Source of the DNA: Duganella alba
Lineage (GTDB): Bacteria > Pseudomonadota > Gammaproteobacteria > Burkholderiales > Burkholderiaceae_D
Direction: 5' to 3'
Assembly (NCBI RefSeq): GCF_009674495.1
Contig: NZ_WKJN01000030.1
Location: 1-64,000 of the forward strand
Length of the DNA: 64,000 nt
Notes under the pieces: generated by a model
Seen by the model: only the letters and a program-made list of their open reading frames with translations
What the model was told of the DNA's origin: nothing
Database searches by the model: none
Shown: piece by piece, positions 1 through 8,964 of the stretch
Layout of the letters: each line of letters begins with the position of its first letter
How positions within the stretch are numbered: the first letter of the stretch is position 1
Translations under genes and position numbers: made by a program

Positions 1-69
1 CCCGCCGCCGCGCCCGCCGCGGCAGCGCCCAACGACGCCACGGCGCGCGGCGTCGCCGGTTTGAAATAA
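1..69 (+). CDS. 3' end of an upstream gene, Ala/Pro-rich tail (partial)
   Basis: Frame 1 is open from the first base and ends at a TAA at 67-69. It encodes a 22-residue Ala/Pro-rich tail ending in Gly-Leu-Lys. The next gene follows 34 bases later on the same strand, so this is probably the preceding member of the exopolysaccharide operon. The rest of the gene lies outside the window. The tail is low-complexity and does not identify the product. Confidence 0.5.
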   Translation, partial: PAAAPAAAAPNDATARGVAGLK

Positions 70-103
70 GCCCTCTCTTTACCTCTTAGAAAACGAGCGA
101 AAC

Positions 104-892
104 ATGAAACGATTTGTGTACGGCATTCTCGCAGTCTTGCTGGCCTGGTCCATGAGCGGCGCCCACGCCGCCGAATTGCTGCTGGGCGCGGGCGACGTGG
201 TCAAGGTCTCGGTGTTCGGCAATACCGACCTGGCGGTGGAAACCCGCGTCAGCGAGTCCGGCTACATCACCTTCCCGCTGATCGGCCAGGTGGCGGTGGC
301 CGGCCTGTCGAGCGCCGAGGCGGAAAAGAAAATCGCCACCGCGCTGGAAAGCGGCGGCTTCGTCAAGAAACCCCAGGTCAACCTGCTGGTCACGCTGCTG
401 ACCAGCCAGCAGGTCTCGGTGCTGGGCCAGGTGAATCGCCCGGGCCGCTACCCGGTCGATGGCCGCCGCACCATGCTCGACATGCTGGCGCTGGCCGGCG
501 GCATCGCCCCGGACGGCGGCGACGTGCTGACCGTGATCCGCAAGCGCGACGGCAAGATCGGCAAGAACACGGTCGACATCGTCGAACTGTTCCGCAAGGG
601 CGACATGCTGGAGGACTATGACCTGGCGGGCGGCGACGTGCTGTTCGTCGAGCGCGCGCCGCGCTTCTATATCTACGGCGAAGTACAGCGTCCGGGCCCG
701 GTGCGCCTGGAACGCAACACCACCGTGCTGCAGGCGCTGTCGGCCGGCGGCGGCCTGACCCAGCGCGGCACCGAGCGCGGCATCCGCATCAAGCGCCGCG
801 ACAGCGCCGGCAAGATGCAAATCCTGGACGCCAAACCCGATGACTTGGTGCAGGTCGATGACGTTGTGTACGTCAAGGAAAGCATTTTCTAA
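104..892 (+). CDS. epsE: Polysaccharide export protein, EpsE type (Wza-like)
   Basis: 262 residues. The N-terminus (MKRFVYGILAVLLAWSMSGA, then HAAE) is a signal peptide with likely cleavage after AHA. There is no lipobox cysteine, unlike E. coli Wza. After about residue 25 the sequence has the polysaccharide biosynthesis/export pattern (LLGAGDVVKVSVFGN) followed by SLBB-like repeats (VSVLGQVNRPGRYPVDG and YIYGEVQRPGPVRL), as in outer-membrane export channels. It is directly followed by a Wzz-like gene and then EpsG and XrtB, the order seen in XrtB-type eps clusters, which supports the EpsE name. It should form the periplasmic/outer-membrane exit pore for the polymer. The Shine-Dalgarno sequence before the ATG is weak. 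Confidence 0.9.
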   Translation: MKRFVYGILAVLLAWSMSGAHAAELLLGAGDVVKVSVFGNTDLAVETRVSESGYITFPLIGQVAVAGLSSAEAEKKIATALESGGFVKKPQVNLLVTLLTSQQVSVLGQVNRPGRYPVDGRRTMLDMLALAGGIAPDGGDVLTVIRKRDGKIGKNTVDIVELFRKGDMLEDYDLAGGDVLFVERAPRFYIYGEVQRPGPVRLERNTTVLQALSAGGGLTQRGTERGIRIKRRDSAGKMQILDAKPDDLVQVDDVVYVKESIF

Positions 893-919
893 CAACCTGA
901 CCTTACGGAAAACAAGACC

Positions 920-2323
920 ATGGATTTTGCCCAATTCTTCCTGATCCTGCGCGCGCGCCAGCGCGTGCTGTGGATCACCCTGGCCACGGTGGTGGCGCTG
1001 ACCGTCGCGGTCAGCCTGCTGCTGCCGAAAACCTACAAGGCCACCTCGTCGGTGCTGCTGAACTTCAAGGGCGTCGATCCGGTCACCGGCCTGACGCTGC
1101 CGGGCCAGCTGCTGCCGGGCTATATGGCGACCCAGAACGACATCATCACCAGCAAGAATGTGGCGCTGCGCGTGGTCGACTCGCTCAAGCTGGCGCAAAG
1201 CCCGGCCGTGGTGGAGCAGTTCAACGACGCCACCGGCGGCAAGGGCACGGTGCGCGACTGGCTGGCCGAGCTGCTGCTGAAGAAGCTGGAGATCGTGCCG
1301 TCCAAGGAAAGCAGCGTGATCGAGATCAGCTTTAAGGGCGCCGACCCGCAGTTCGTCGCCGCCGTGGCCAACGCCTTCGCCGACGAATACCAGAAAATCA
1401 GCATCCAGCTGAAGGTCGAGCCGATGAAGAAGGCGTCCGAGTACTTCAGCGCCCAGACCAAGCAGCTGCGCGACGACCTCGAAGCGGCGCAGGCGCGCCT
1501 GTCGAAATACCAGCAGGAACACGGCATCGTCAGCGTCGACAACCGCCTGGACGTGGAGTCGGCGCGGCTGGCCGACCTGTCGACCCAGCTGGTGGTGGCG
1601 CAGGGCCAGGCGATGGAAGCGACCTCGCGCCAGCAAATGGCCAAGACCGGCGACGCCGAGTCGCCGGACGTCGCCAACAGCATGCTGATCCAGAACCTGA
1701 AGGTCAACCTGGGCCTGGCGGAGTCGAAGTTTGCCGACATCTCGCAGCGTCTGGCGCCGAACCACCCGCAATACATCAGCTCCAAGGCCGAGGTCGAGAA
1801 ACTGCGCGCCGACCTGCGCGCCCAGACCACGCTGACCTCGAACAGCGTCAGCAACAACGCCCAGATCATGAGCCAGCGTGAAGGCGCGGTCCGCGCCGCC
1901 ATGGGCGCGCAAAAGGCCAAGGTGCTGGAACTGAACCGCACCCGCGATGAAATGAATGTGCTGATGAAGGACGTCGAAAGCGCGCAGCATGCGTTTGACG
2001 CCGTGTCGCAGCGCTTTGCCCAGACCAAGGTCGAAGGCTCGTCCGAGCAGTCGGATATCTCGGTGCTCAATCCGGCCACGCCGCCGACCGAGGCGTCGAA
2101 TCCGAAGGTGGTGCTGAACGTGCTGCTGGCGGTGTTCTTCGGCACGCTGCTGGGCCTGGGCCTGTCGCTGCTGGCCGAGTTCATGAACCGCCGCGTGCGC
2201 TCCGAGCGCGACCTGGCCGATGCGCTGAATATTCCCGTGCTCGGCACGATGGAATGGAAGACCCCGGCCCGCCGCCGCGGCAAGCTGGCAGGCCTGCTGC
2301 CGAACCGTTTGCGTTTGAACTAA
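920..2323 (+). CDS. epsF: Chain-length determinant protein, EpsF type (Wzz/PCP family)
   Basis: 467 residues with polysaccharide co-polymerase architecture. A short cytoplasmic start is followed by a membrane segment (about residues 16-36), then a long periplasmic part rich in heptad-like helices (about 160-360), a Pro-rich stretch (NPATPPTEASNPKVV) and a second membrane segment (about 392-415). The cytoplasmic tail carries RRVRSERDLADALNIPVLG, typical of Wzz proteins that partner a BY-kinase. The kinase-like partner is the next gene. It lies 27 bases after epsE in the same operon. Expected role: setting polymer length and linking the inner-membrane polymerase to the EpsE pore. Confidence 0.9.
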   Translation: MDFAQFFLILRARQRVLWITLATVVALTVAVSLLLPKTYKATSSVLLNFKGVDPVTGLTLPGQLLPGYMATQNDIITSKNVALRVVDSLKLAQSPAVVEQFNDATGGKGTVRDWLAELLLKKLEIVPSKESSVIEISFKGADPQFVAAVANAFADEYQKISIQLKVEPMKKASEYFSAQTKQLRDDLEAAQARLSKYQQEHGIVSVDNRLDVESARLADLSTQLVVAQGQAMEATSRQQMAKTGDAESPDVANSMLIQNLKVNLGLAESKFADISQRLAPNHPQYISSKAEVEKLRADLRAQTTLTSNSVSNNAQIMSQREGAVRAAMGAQKAKVLELNRTRDEMNVLMKDVESAQHAFDAVSQRFAQTKVEGSSEQSDISVLNPATPPTEASNPKVVLNVLLAVFFGTLLGLGLSLLAEFMNRRVRSERDLADALNIPVLGTMEWKTPARRRGKLAGLLPNRLRLN

Positions 2324-2339
2324 GAAGATGGAAGCGACC

Positions 2340-3221
2340 ATGAATCATCCAGCCCCCACCGCCGGCGCGCCGAATTTCGCCACGCCGCCCGCCCGCGACT
2401 CCAGCATCGGCGGCCTGTTGCTTGAATCCGGCAAGATCACGCCGGAAAACGCCGAGCGCGTGCTGCGCGTGCAGAAGGAACTGGGCATCCGCTTCGGCGA
2501 AGCGGCCCAGCGCCTCGGCCTGATCACCGAGGCCGACATCCAGCAGGTGCTGGCGCGCCAGTTCGACTATCCCTACCTGCAGCGCGGCGAGAGCAAGTTC
2601 GCGCAGGACCTGATCGCGGCCTACCAGCCCTTCGGTCCGCAGGTGGAAATGCTGCGCGCCATCCGCAGCCAGCTGATGCTGCGCTGGTTCGCCCGCGGCC
2701 GCAAGGCGCTGGTGATCGCCAGCGTCGACCAGGACGACGGCGCCGCGCTGTTCGCCGCCAACCTGGCGGTGGTGTTCTCTCAGCTTGGCGAACAGACGCT
2801 GCTGGTCGACGCCGACCTGCGCCAGCCGACCCTGCACGACACCTTCGCGCTGAGCGGCCGCCAGGGCTTGTCCGACGTGCTGGCCGGACGCGCCGGCCTG
2901 GACGCGATCGCCCGCATCGAATCGTTCGTGGCGCTGTCGGTGCTGGGCGCCGGCACCCAGCCGCCGAACCCGCAGGAACTGCTGAGCCGCGCCTCGTTCA
3001 GCGCGCTCAACGACCAACTGGCCGAGCGGCACGACGTGGTGCTGTACACGGCGTCGGCGTTTGCCGCCGGCTCCGATGTCATGGCGGTGGCGGCCCGTGC
3101 CGGCGGCGTGCTGCTGGTGGCGCGCAAGAACCAGACCAGTCTCGACGACGTGGCCGTGTTCAGCGACCAGCTGGAACGCAACGGCGTGGAAATCGTGGGC
3201 AGCGTGCTGAATGATTTCTGA
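2340..3221 (+). CDS. epsG: EpsG-type BY-kinase homologue with degenerate ATP-binding motifs
   Basis: 293 residues from the ATG at 2340; an in-frame ATG at 2328 would add four residues. Residues 21-110 form a small helical N-terminal region (SIGGLLLESGKITPENAERV...) like that of XrtB-linked EpsG proteins. The rest is the BY-kinase/MinD-like fold: NLAVVFSQLGEQTLLVDADL (141-160, containing Walker A'), the block GAGTQPPNPQELL, and the C-terminus VLNDF typical of EpsG. The P-loop position (about 127-137) reads ASVDQDDGAAL instead of a GEGR/KS-type motif, and the Walker B position (233-239) reads VVLYTAS instead of hhhhDTP. There is no C-terminal tyrosine cluster. It probably still docks with EpsF but may not bind or hydrolyse ATP. 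Its 3' end overlaps xrtB by 11 bases. Confidence 0.8.
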   Translation: MNHPAPTAGAPNFATPPARDSSIGGLLLESGKITPENAERVLRVQKELGIRFGEAAQRLGLITEADIQQVLARQFDYPYLQRGESKFAQDLIAAYQPFGPQVEMLRAIRSQLMLRWFARGRKALVIASVDQDDGAALFAANLAVVFSQLGEQTLLVDADLRQPTLHDTFALSGRQGLSDVLAGRAGLDAIARIESFVALSVLGAGTQPPNPQELLSRASFSALNDQLAERHDVVLYTASAFAAGSDVMAVAARAGGVLLVARKNQTSLDDVAVFSDQLERNGVEIVGSVLNDF

Positions 3222-4158
3222 CCTGTTCTCCGGACTGACGGCGCGCGCTAGCAACAGCGCGCGTCAGGCCGGCGTCGGCAGGGCATTCTTTTTGCCGCTG
3301 CTGCCGATCCTGGCCGGGCTGTGCGTGCTGTACGCGCCGACGGCCTGGGATCTGGCGCACTTCGTCTGGAATACCGACCGCAACGCGCACGGCCCGATCG
3401 TGCTGGCGGTCGGCTTGTGGTTCCTGTATTTCAAGGGGCGCACCGTGGTGGCCGAGGGCGTGCCGGTGCGGCCGGCGCCGCTGCTGGGCTGGCTGGTGCT
3501 GGGCGCCGGCCTGCTGATGTACATCTTCGGCCGCTCGCAGGCGTTCCTGTTTTTCGAGGTCGGTTCCTTCCTGCTGGTGCTGCTCGGGGTGATACTCCTG
3601 ATGCTGGGCACGGCGGTGGCGGCCCACCTGTGGTTTGGCTTCGTGTTCCTGATCTTCATGATCCCGCTGCCGTCCACCTTTGTCGACGCGCTGACGCAGC
3701 CGTTGAAAATCGCCGTCTCGTATGCGGCCGAAGCCTTGCTGTTCCATTTTGACTACCCGGTCTCGCGCGCCGGCGTGATCCTCACCATCGGCCAGTACCA
3801 GCTGCTGGTGGCCGACGCCTGCTCGGGCCTGAACTCGCTGTTCACGCTCGAAGCGCTGGGCCTGCTGTACCTGAACGTGATGCGCCACGAATCGGCGTTC
3901 CGCAACGCCACGCTGGCGCTGCTGATCGTGCCGATCTCGTTTACCTCCAACGTGATCCGCGTGATGGTGCTGTCGCTGATCACCTATCACCTGGGCGACG
4001 CGGCCGGGCAGGGCTTCCTGCACGGCTTTTCCGGCATGGTGCTGTTCCTGACCGCGCTGATGCTGATCATCGGCGTCGACAGCCTGCTGCGCCTGGCGGC
4101 CGCCCGGCTGCGCGCGCGCCGCGCGCCGGCGCCGCACGCCGCCAAGGAGGTCCTATGA
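3211..4158 (+). CDS. xrtB: Exosortase B (XrtB)
   Basis: 315-residue polytopic membrane protein with about eight hydrophobic segments. It contains the exosortase catalytic set: Cys204 in LLVADACSGLNSL, Arg250 in ISFTSNVIRVMV and His271 in GQGFLHGFSG. Exosortases are the proposed transpeptidases that cleave and anchor PEP-CTERM proteins. Placement among EpsE/F/G and EpsI genes marks the B subtype, which is tied to exopolysaccharide loci. The start codon lies inside the end of epsG, so translation is probably coupled; its own 3' end overlaps epsI by ATGA. Two candidate substrates with PEP-CTERM tails lie at 20.2 and 21.1 kb. Confidence 0.92.
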   Translation: MISDLFSGLTARASNSARQAGVGRAFFLPLLPILAGLCVLYAPTAWDLAHFVWNTDRNAHGPIVLAVGLWFLYFKGRTVVAEGVPVRPAPLLGWLVLGAGLLMYIFGRSQAFLFFEVGSFLLVLLGVILLMLGTAVAAHLWFGFVFLIFMIPLPSTFVDALTQPLKIAVSYAAEALLFHFDYPVSRAGVILTIGQYQLLVADACSGLNSLFTLEALGLLYLNVMRHESAFRNATLALLIVPISFTSNVIRVMVLSLITYHLGDAAGQGFLHGFSGMVLFLTALMLIIGVDSLLRLAAARLRARRAPAPHAAKEVL

Positions 4159-4862
4159 GCGTCTGGAGCATGCAGGGCATGCGCGCCGGCGTGCTGGCGG
4201 GCGCGCTGATGGTCGCCGCCAGCGTCGCCGCGTGGGCGGTGCAGCCGCGCCAATTGATGGCGCAGATGACTTCGCTGGAAGCCAGCGTGCCGGCCCGCTT
4301 CGGTGACTGGACCCAGCTGCGGGACGGTGTGCCGCAGATGGCGCTGTCGGTGGCGCCGGACGGCCAGCGCTCGGAAGAACAACCTTACGACGAGGTGGTG
4401 ATGCGCACCTACGTCAACAGCCGCGGCGAGCGCGTGATGCTGGCGCTGGCGTATGCGCGCGAGCAGCGCCAGGAGGTCAAGATCCACCGCCCGGAAATCT
4501 GCTACCGGGCCCAGGGCTACCGCGAGCTCGACGAGTCGCCGCACGATTTCCCGCAGCTCGGCGCGCAGCCCGGCATCCCCGGCCTGCGCCTGCTGATGGA
4601 TGGCAGCAACCGGATGGAAGCGGTGAGTTACTGGATACGGGTGGGCGCGGCCTACCCGCGCGGCGGGCTCGACACCCGCCTGGCCATCCTGAAGGACGGC
4701 GTGGCGGGCGTGGTGCCCGACGCCATCCTGGTGCGCGCCTCGAGCATCCTGGCGCGGCAGGAGGATGCGGCCGCGGCCTACGAACGGCAGGAGCGTTTCC
4801 TGGCGGAGCTGGTGCACGCCACGCGCCCGGAAGCGGCGCGCATGCTGGTGGCGCAAAAATAG
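4155..4862 (+). CDS. epsI: EpsI family protein (exosortase-associated)
   Basis: 235 residues. An N-terminal hydrophobic anchor (about residues 10-28) is followed by a periplasmic domain with the EpsI signature KIHRPEICYRAQGY and a downstream motif VSYWIRVG. In many exosortase systems EpsI is fused to the C-terminus of the exosortase; here it is a separate gene overlapping xrtB by ATGA, as is usual for XrtB. Its biochemical role is not established; the tight coupling suggests it works with XrtB. The next strong translation signal is 38 bases downstream at a mini-ORF. Confidence 0.88.
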   Translation: MSVWSMQGMRAGVLAGALMVAASVAAWAVQPRQLMAQMTSLEASVPARFGDWTQLRDGVPQMALSVAPDGQRSEEQPYDEVVMRTYVNSRGERVMLALAYAREQRQEVKIHRPEICYRAQGYRELDESPHDFPQLGAQPGIPGLRLLMDGSNRMEAVSYWIRVGAAYPRGGLDTRLAILKDGVAGVVPDAILVRASSILARQEDAAAAYERQERFLAELVHATRPEAARMLVAQK

Positions 4863-4900
4863 TTAACGACGCCGTTGTTGGTGTGCCTCACGGAGGAAAT

Positions 4901-4935
4901 ATGAAATCATACGAGCGCGCGGCGCAGGAGTTGTC

Positions 4936-4939
<4 letters not shown>
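4901..4939 (+). CDS. 12-codon mini-ORF translationally coupled to the downstream glycosyltransferase
   Basis: The strongest Shine-Dalgarno sequence in this part of the locus (GGAGGAAAT, 4892-4900) stands just before the ATG at 4901. The frame encodes MKSYERAAQELS and ends at TGA 4937-4939, overlapping the next ATG (4936) in an ATGA junction. The glycosyltransferase also has its own AGGAG inside the mini-ORF (4926-4930). The arrangement resembles a coupling or leader peptide. Whether the peptide has a function of its own is unknown. Confidence 0.4.
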
Positions 4940-6131
<1,192 letters not shown>

Positions 6132-6135
<4 letters not shown>

Positions 6136-7352
6136 AATGTTTATGGATCGCGCGCGAGATACCGTTCCCGGCCAAGGACGGCGACCGCATCTATGCCGGC
6201 CAGCTGGCGCGCGCCTTCGGCCAGGCGGTGGGCGGCGTCACCTATGTCGGCATCGGCGACGGCGTCGCCGAAGCGCCGCCGGCCGATGACGCCGAGGTGC
6301 GCTGGCTCAGCGTCGGCGGCGGCCGCCGCCGCATGCTGCCGGCGCTGCTCAGCCCCTTGCCGCTGGTGGCGGCGATGCACGACACGCCGGCCTTCCGCGC
6401 CCGCCTCGACGCCCTGTACGCCGAGCCATGGGACGCCATCGTGTTCGACCACTACGGCGCCGGCCCGGCCATGCAGCAGTACCTGGCCTCGCCGATCGGC
6501 CGCAGCGCCCGGCGCGCGCGCATCGCCTACGTGTCGCACAACCACGAGGAGCTGGTGCTGCGCGCGGTGGCGGCCGAGTCCGACGCCGGCCTGGTCAAGC
6601 GCCTCGGCTTCTGGCAGAACTACTGGAAAACCCGCCAGCTGGAGCGCTACCTGACGCGCCACGCCGACCTGGTGACGGCGATCACGCCGGAAGACGCCGC
6701 CAGCTTTGCCGTCACCACGCCGGGCGCCGAGATCATCGTGCTGACGCCGGGCTACAACGGCGCCGTGTGCGCCGCGCGCCAGATCAGCGACGCCACCCCG
6801 CGCCACGTGCTGATGATCGGCTCCTTCCACTGGGCCGCCAAGCAGGAAAACCTGCGCCAGTTCCTGAAGGTGGCCGACCCGCTGTTCGCCGCCCACAACA
6901 TCGTGTTCGACGTGGTGGGCGGCATGCCGGAGGCGCTGCGCGCCGAGCTCGCGCCGGGGCTGAAGGCGACCCGCCTGCACGGCTTTGTCGACGATCCGGC
7001 GCCGCTGTTCGACGGCGCCCGCCTGGCGCTGGTGCCGGAAGCGATCGGCGGCGGCTTCAAGCTCAAGTTCCTCGACTACCTGTTCCGCCGCCTGCCGGTG
7101 GCGACCCTGAGCGACGCCGCCGCCGGCCTGCCGGCGCCGGTGCGCGCCGCCATGATCGAGGCCGACACGCTGGCCAGCCTGGCCGCCAGCGTGGTGGCCC
7201 ATATCGACGACGCCGCCCGCCTGGACCAGCTGCAGCAGCGTGCGTTTGCCGCCGGCAGCAGCCTGTTCCAGTGGCGCGACCGCGGCGCGCAGTTGCGCGA
7301 CGCGCTGCGCGCCCCCGCCACCGCCCTGACGAAAGAAGCATCGTATGGCTAA
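6132..7352 (+). CDS. Glycosyltransferase, GT4-like (GT-B fold)
   Basis: 406 residues. The N-terminus MKCLWIAREIPFPAKDGDRI is typical of GT-B enzymes that start with a short beta strand and a Gly/Asp-rich loop. YVSHNHEELVLRAV and LVTAITPEDAASF resemble the acceptor-domain region of GT4 proteins. ALVPEAIGGGFKLKFLDYLF (about residues 300-319) matches the donor-binding motif, with the usual Glu/Gly-Phe-Lys/Lys positions, and PVATL follows. No membrane helix is evident, so it is probably peripheral at the cytoplasmic face. It overlaps its neighbours by 4 and 8 bases, indicating a tight operon. Sugar specificity cannot be read from sequence. Confidence 0.8.
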
Positions 7353-8265
7353 TGCCGAACTGACCATCATCACGCCGTCGTACCGCAACGACTACGAACT
7401 GGCGGTCGACCTGTGCGCCAGCATGGACCGCTACCTGCAACTGCCGTTCAAGCACCTGCTGGTGGTGCCGCGCTCCGACATGGCGCTGTTCGCGCCGCTG
7501 CGCGCGGCCAACCGGGTGCTGGTGGCCAAGGAGGATTTCCTGCGCCAGTTCGGCTTCTTCAAGCTGCCGTTCCCGAAGCGCATCCGCATTCCCGGCCTGG
7601 TCGACATCCGCACCCGCGAGCAGTGGTATCGCCCCGGCATCGGCCGCGTCAGCGGCTGGCTGGTGCAGCAGATCATCAAGCTGGCGGCGCCGCAGCTGTG
7701 CGATTCCGAGTACATCATGTTCATCGACAGCGACAACGTGCTGTTCCGTCCGGTCAGCGCCGCGCAGCTGTACGGCGGCATGCCGGTCAAGCTGCCGCAA
7801 AAGCCGATGAAGCCGGACATGCACGAGCACCTGCTGTGGCACCGCAACGCGCTGGAACTGCTGGGCGTGACCGACTTCCAGGACGAGCCGCACAACTACA
7901 TCGACCACCTGATCATCTGGCACCGCGACGCCGTGCTGGCGCTGCAGCAGCGCGTCGCGCAGGTGGCCGGCGGCAACTGGGTCGAGGCGCTGGCGCGCAA
8001 GAAGGCGGTGTCGGAATACATCCTGTACGGCGTGTACTGCGCCACGCTGGGCCGCGCGCGCGGCTACCACGTGTTCGGCCCGCCCGACCTGACCTGCTCG
8101 TTCTGGAGCGGCGCGCCGGAACTGCCGGCCGCCGAGGTGCTGGCGGCGGTCAAGCCCAGCCACGTCAATCTGCACATCCAGTCGACCATTCCGATGCCGC
8201 AGCAGCACCGGCGCGCGCTGCTGCGCGAGCTGGCCGCGCACCAGACCACCGCGGTCGGCGGCTGA
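7345..8265 (+). CDS. DUF6492-like, glycosyltransferase-like protein
   Basis: 306 residues. The start (AELTIITPSYRNDYELAVDL) resembles a GT-A N-terminus, and YIMFIDSDNVLFRP carries an acidic DSDN in the DxD position. The remaining pattern (PHNYIDHLIIWHRDAV, and SEYILYGVYCATLG) matches what I recall of DUF6492, a family found in polysaccharide loci without an assigned reaction. No membrane helix or signal peptide is seen. It overlaps the upstream glycosyltransferase by 8 bases. I infer transfer of a sugar or similar group to the lipid-linked repeat unit; the activity is not established. Confidence 0.65.
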   Translation: MANAELTIITPSYRNDYELAVDLCASMDRYLQLPFKHLLVVPRSDMALFAPLRAANRVLVAKEDFLRQFGFFKLPFPKRIRIPGLVDIRTREQWYRPGIGRVSGWLVQQIIKLAAPQLCDSEYIMFIDSDNVLFRPVSAAQLYGGMPVKLPQKPMKPDMHEHLLWHRNALELLGVTDFQDEPHNYIDHLIIWHRDAVLALQQRVAQVAGGNWVEALARKKAVSEYILYGVYCATLGRARGYHVFGPPDLTCSFWSGAPELPAAEVLAAVKPSHVNLHIQSTIPMPQQHRRALLRELAAHQTTAVGG

Positions 8266-8288
8266 CCTCCCGAGTAACCGGATACCCC

Positions 8289-8951
8289 ATGATACGAAAT
8301 ACCAAGCTGAAAAAAATCGTCGCGCTGGCGCTCTCGCTGCTGCCGACCTCCGGACTGCGCATCGCCGGCTACCGTCACCTGCTGGGCTACCAGTTCGGCC
8401 CCGGCTCGCGGCTGGGGTGGGGCGTGCTGATCGTGGTCGACCGCTTCCGCGCCGGCAACGCGGTGACGGTGCGCCGCAACACCACCTTTGTCGGCCCGAT
8501 CAGCGTCGAGCTCGGCGACAAGACTTTCATCGGCCGCTTCAACAAGATCGAGTGCGGCGACAACGCCGCCGACCCGAGCCAGGCCCACATGCAGTACGCG
8601 CGCCGCTTCGTCACCGGCCGTGACAGCCTGATCAACGAATCGCATCTGTTCGACGTGCTCGGCGAAATCCGCATCGGCGACGGCAGCTGGGTGGCCGGCT
8701 TCGCCTCGCAGTTCCTGACCCACGGCGCCGGCACCATGAACCGCGACATCGCCATCGGCGACCAGTGCTTCCTCGGCTCGGCGGTGCGTTTCGCCCCCGG
8801 CGCCGGCGTCGGCAACCGGGTGGTGGTGGGCATGGGCTCGGTGGTGACCAAGCGCATCGAGCAGGACGGCGCGGTGGTCGGCGGCGTGCCCGCCAAGATC
8901 ATCAAGGAGCGCCAGGACAACGACGCCTATGTGTTCGAGAAGGGCTGGTAG
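8289..8951 (+). CDS. Left-handed beta-helix acyltransferase (WbbJ/LpxA-like)
   Basis: 220 residues. After a hydrophobic/basic start the protein shows hexapeptide-repeat periodicity (VRRNTTFVGPISVELGDKTF, then IRIGDGSWVAG, IAIGDQCFLGS, VGNRVVVGMGSVV) and ends with the motif VVGGVPAKIIKER, characteristic of acetyltransferases of the LbH superfamily. SQFLTHG supplies a histidine in the usual catalytic context. In an exopolysaccharide operon it most likely O-acetylates, or otherwise acylates, a sugar of the repeat unit. ATG 8289 was chosen because it is the first start after the upstream stop; its ribosome-binding site is weak. Confidence 0.8.
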   Translation: MIRNTKLKKIVALALSLLPTSGLRIAGYRHLLGYQFGPGSRLGWGVLIVVDRFRAGNAVTVRRNTTFVGPISVELGDKTFIGRFNKIECGDNAADPSQAHMQYARRFVTGRDSLINESHLFDVLGEIRIGDGSWVAGFASQFLTHGAGTMNRDIAIGDQCFLGSAVRFAPGAGVGNRVVVGMGSVVTKRIEQDGAVVGGVPAKIIKERQDNDAYVFEKGW

Positions 8952-8964
8952 CCAGGAGATGGGA

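Noticed and set aside
86..2341. 751-codon open frame on the minus strand opposite epsE/epsF
   Set aside because: It is antisense to two well-supported genes, is Gln/His/Arg-rich as expected from reading a GC-rich gene backwards, and has no recognisable domain.
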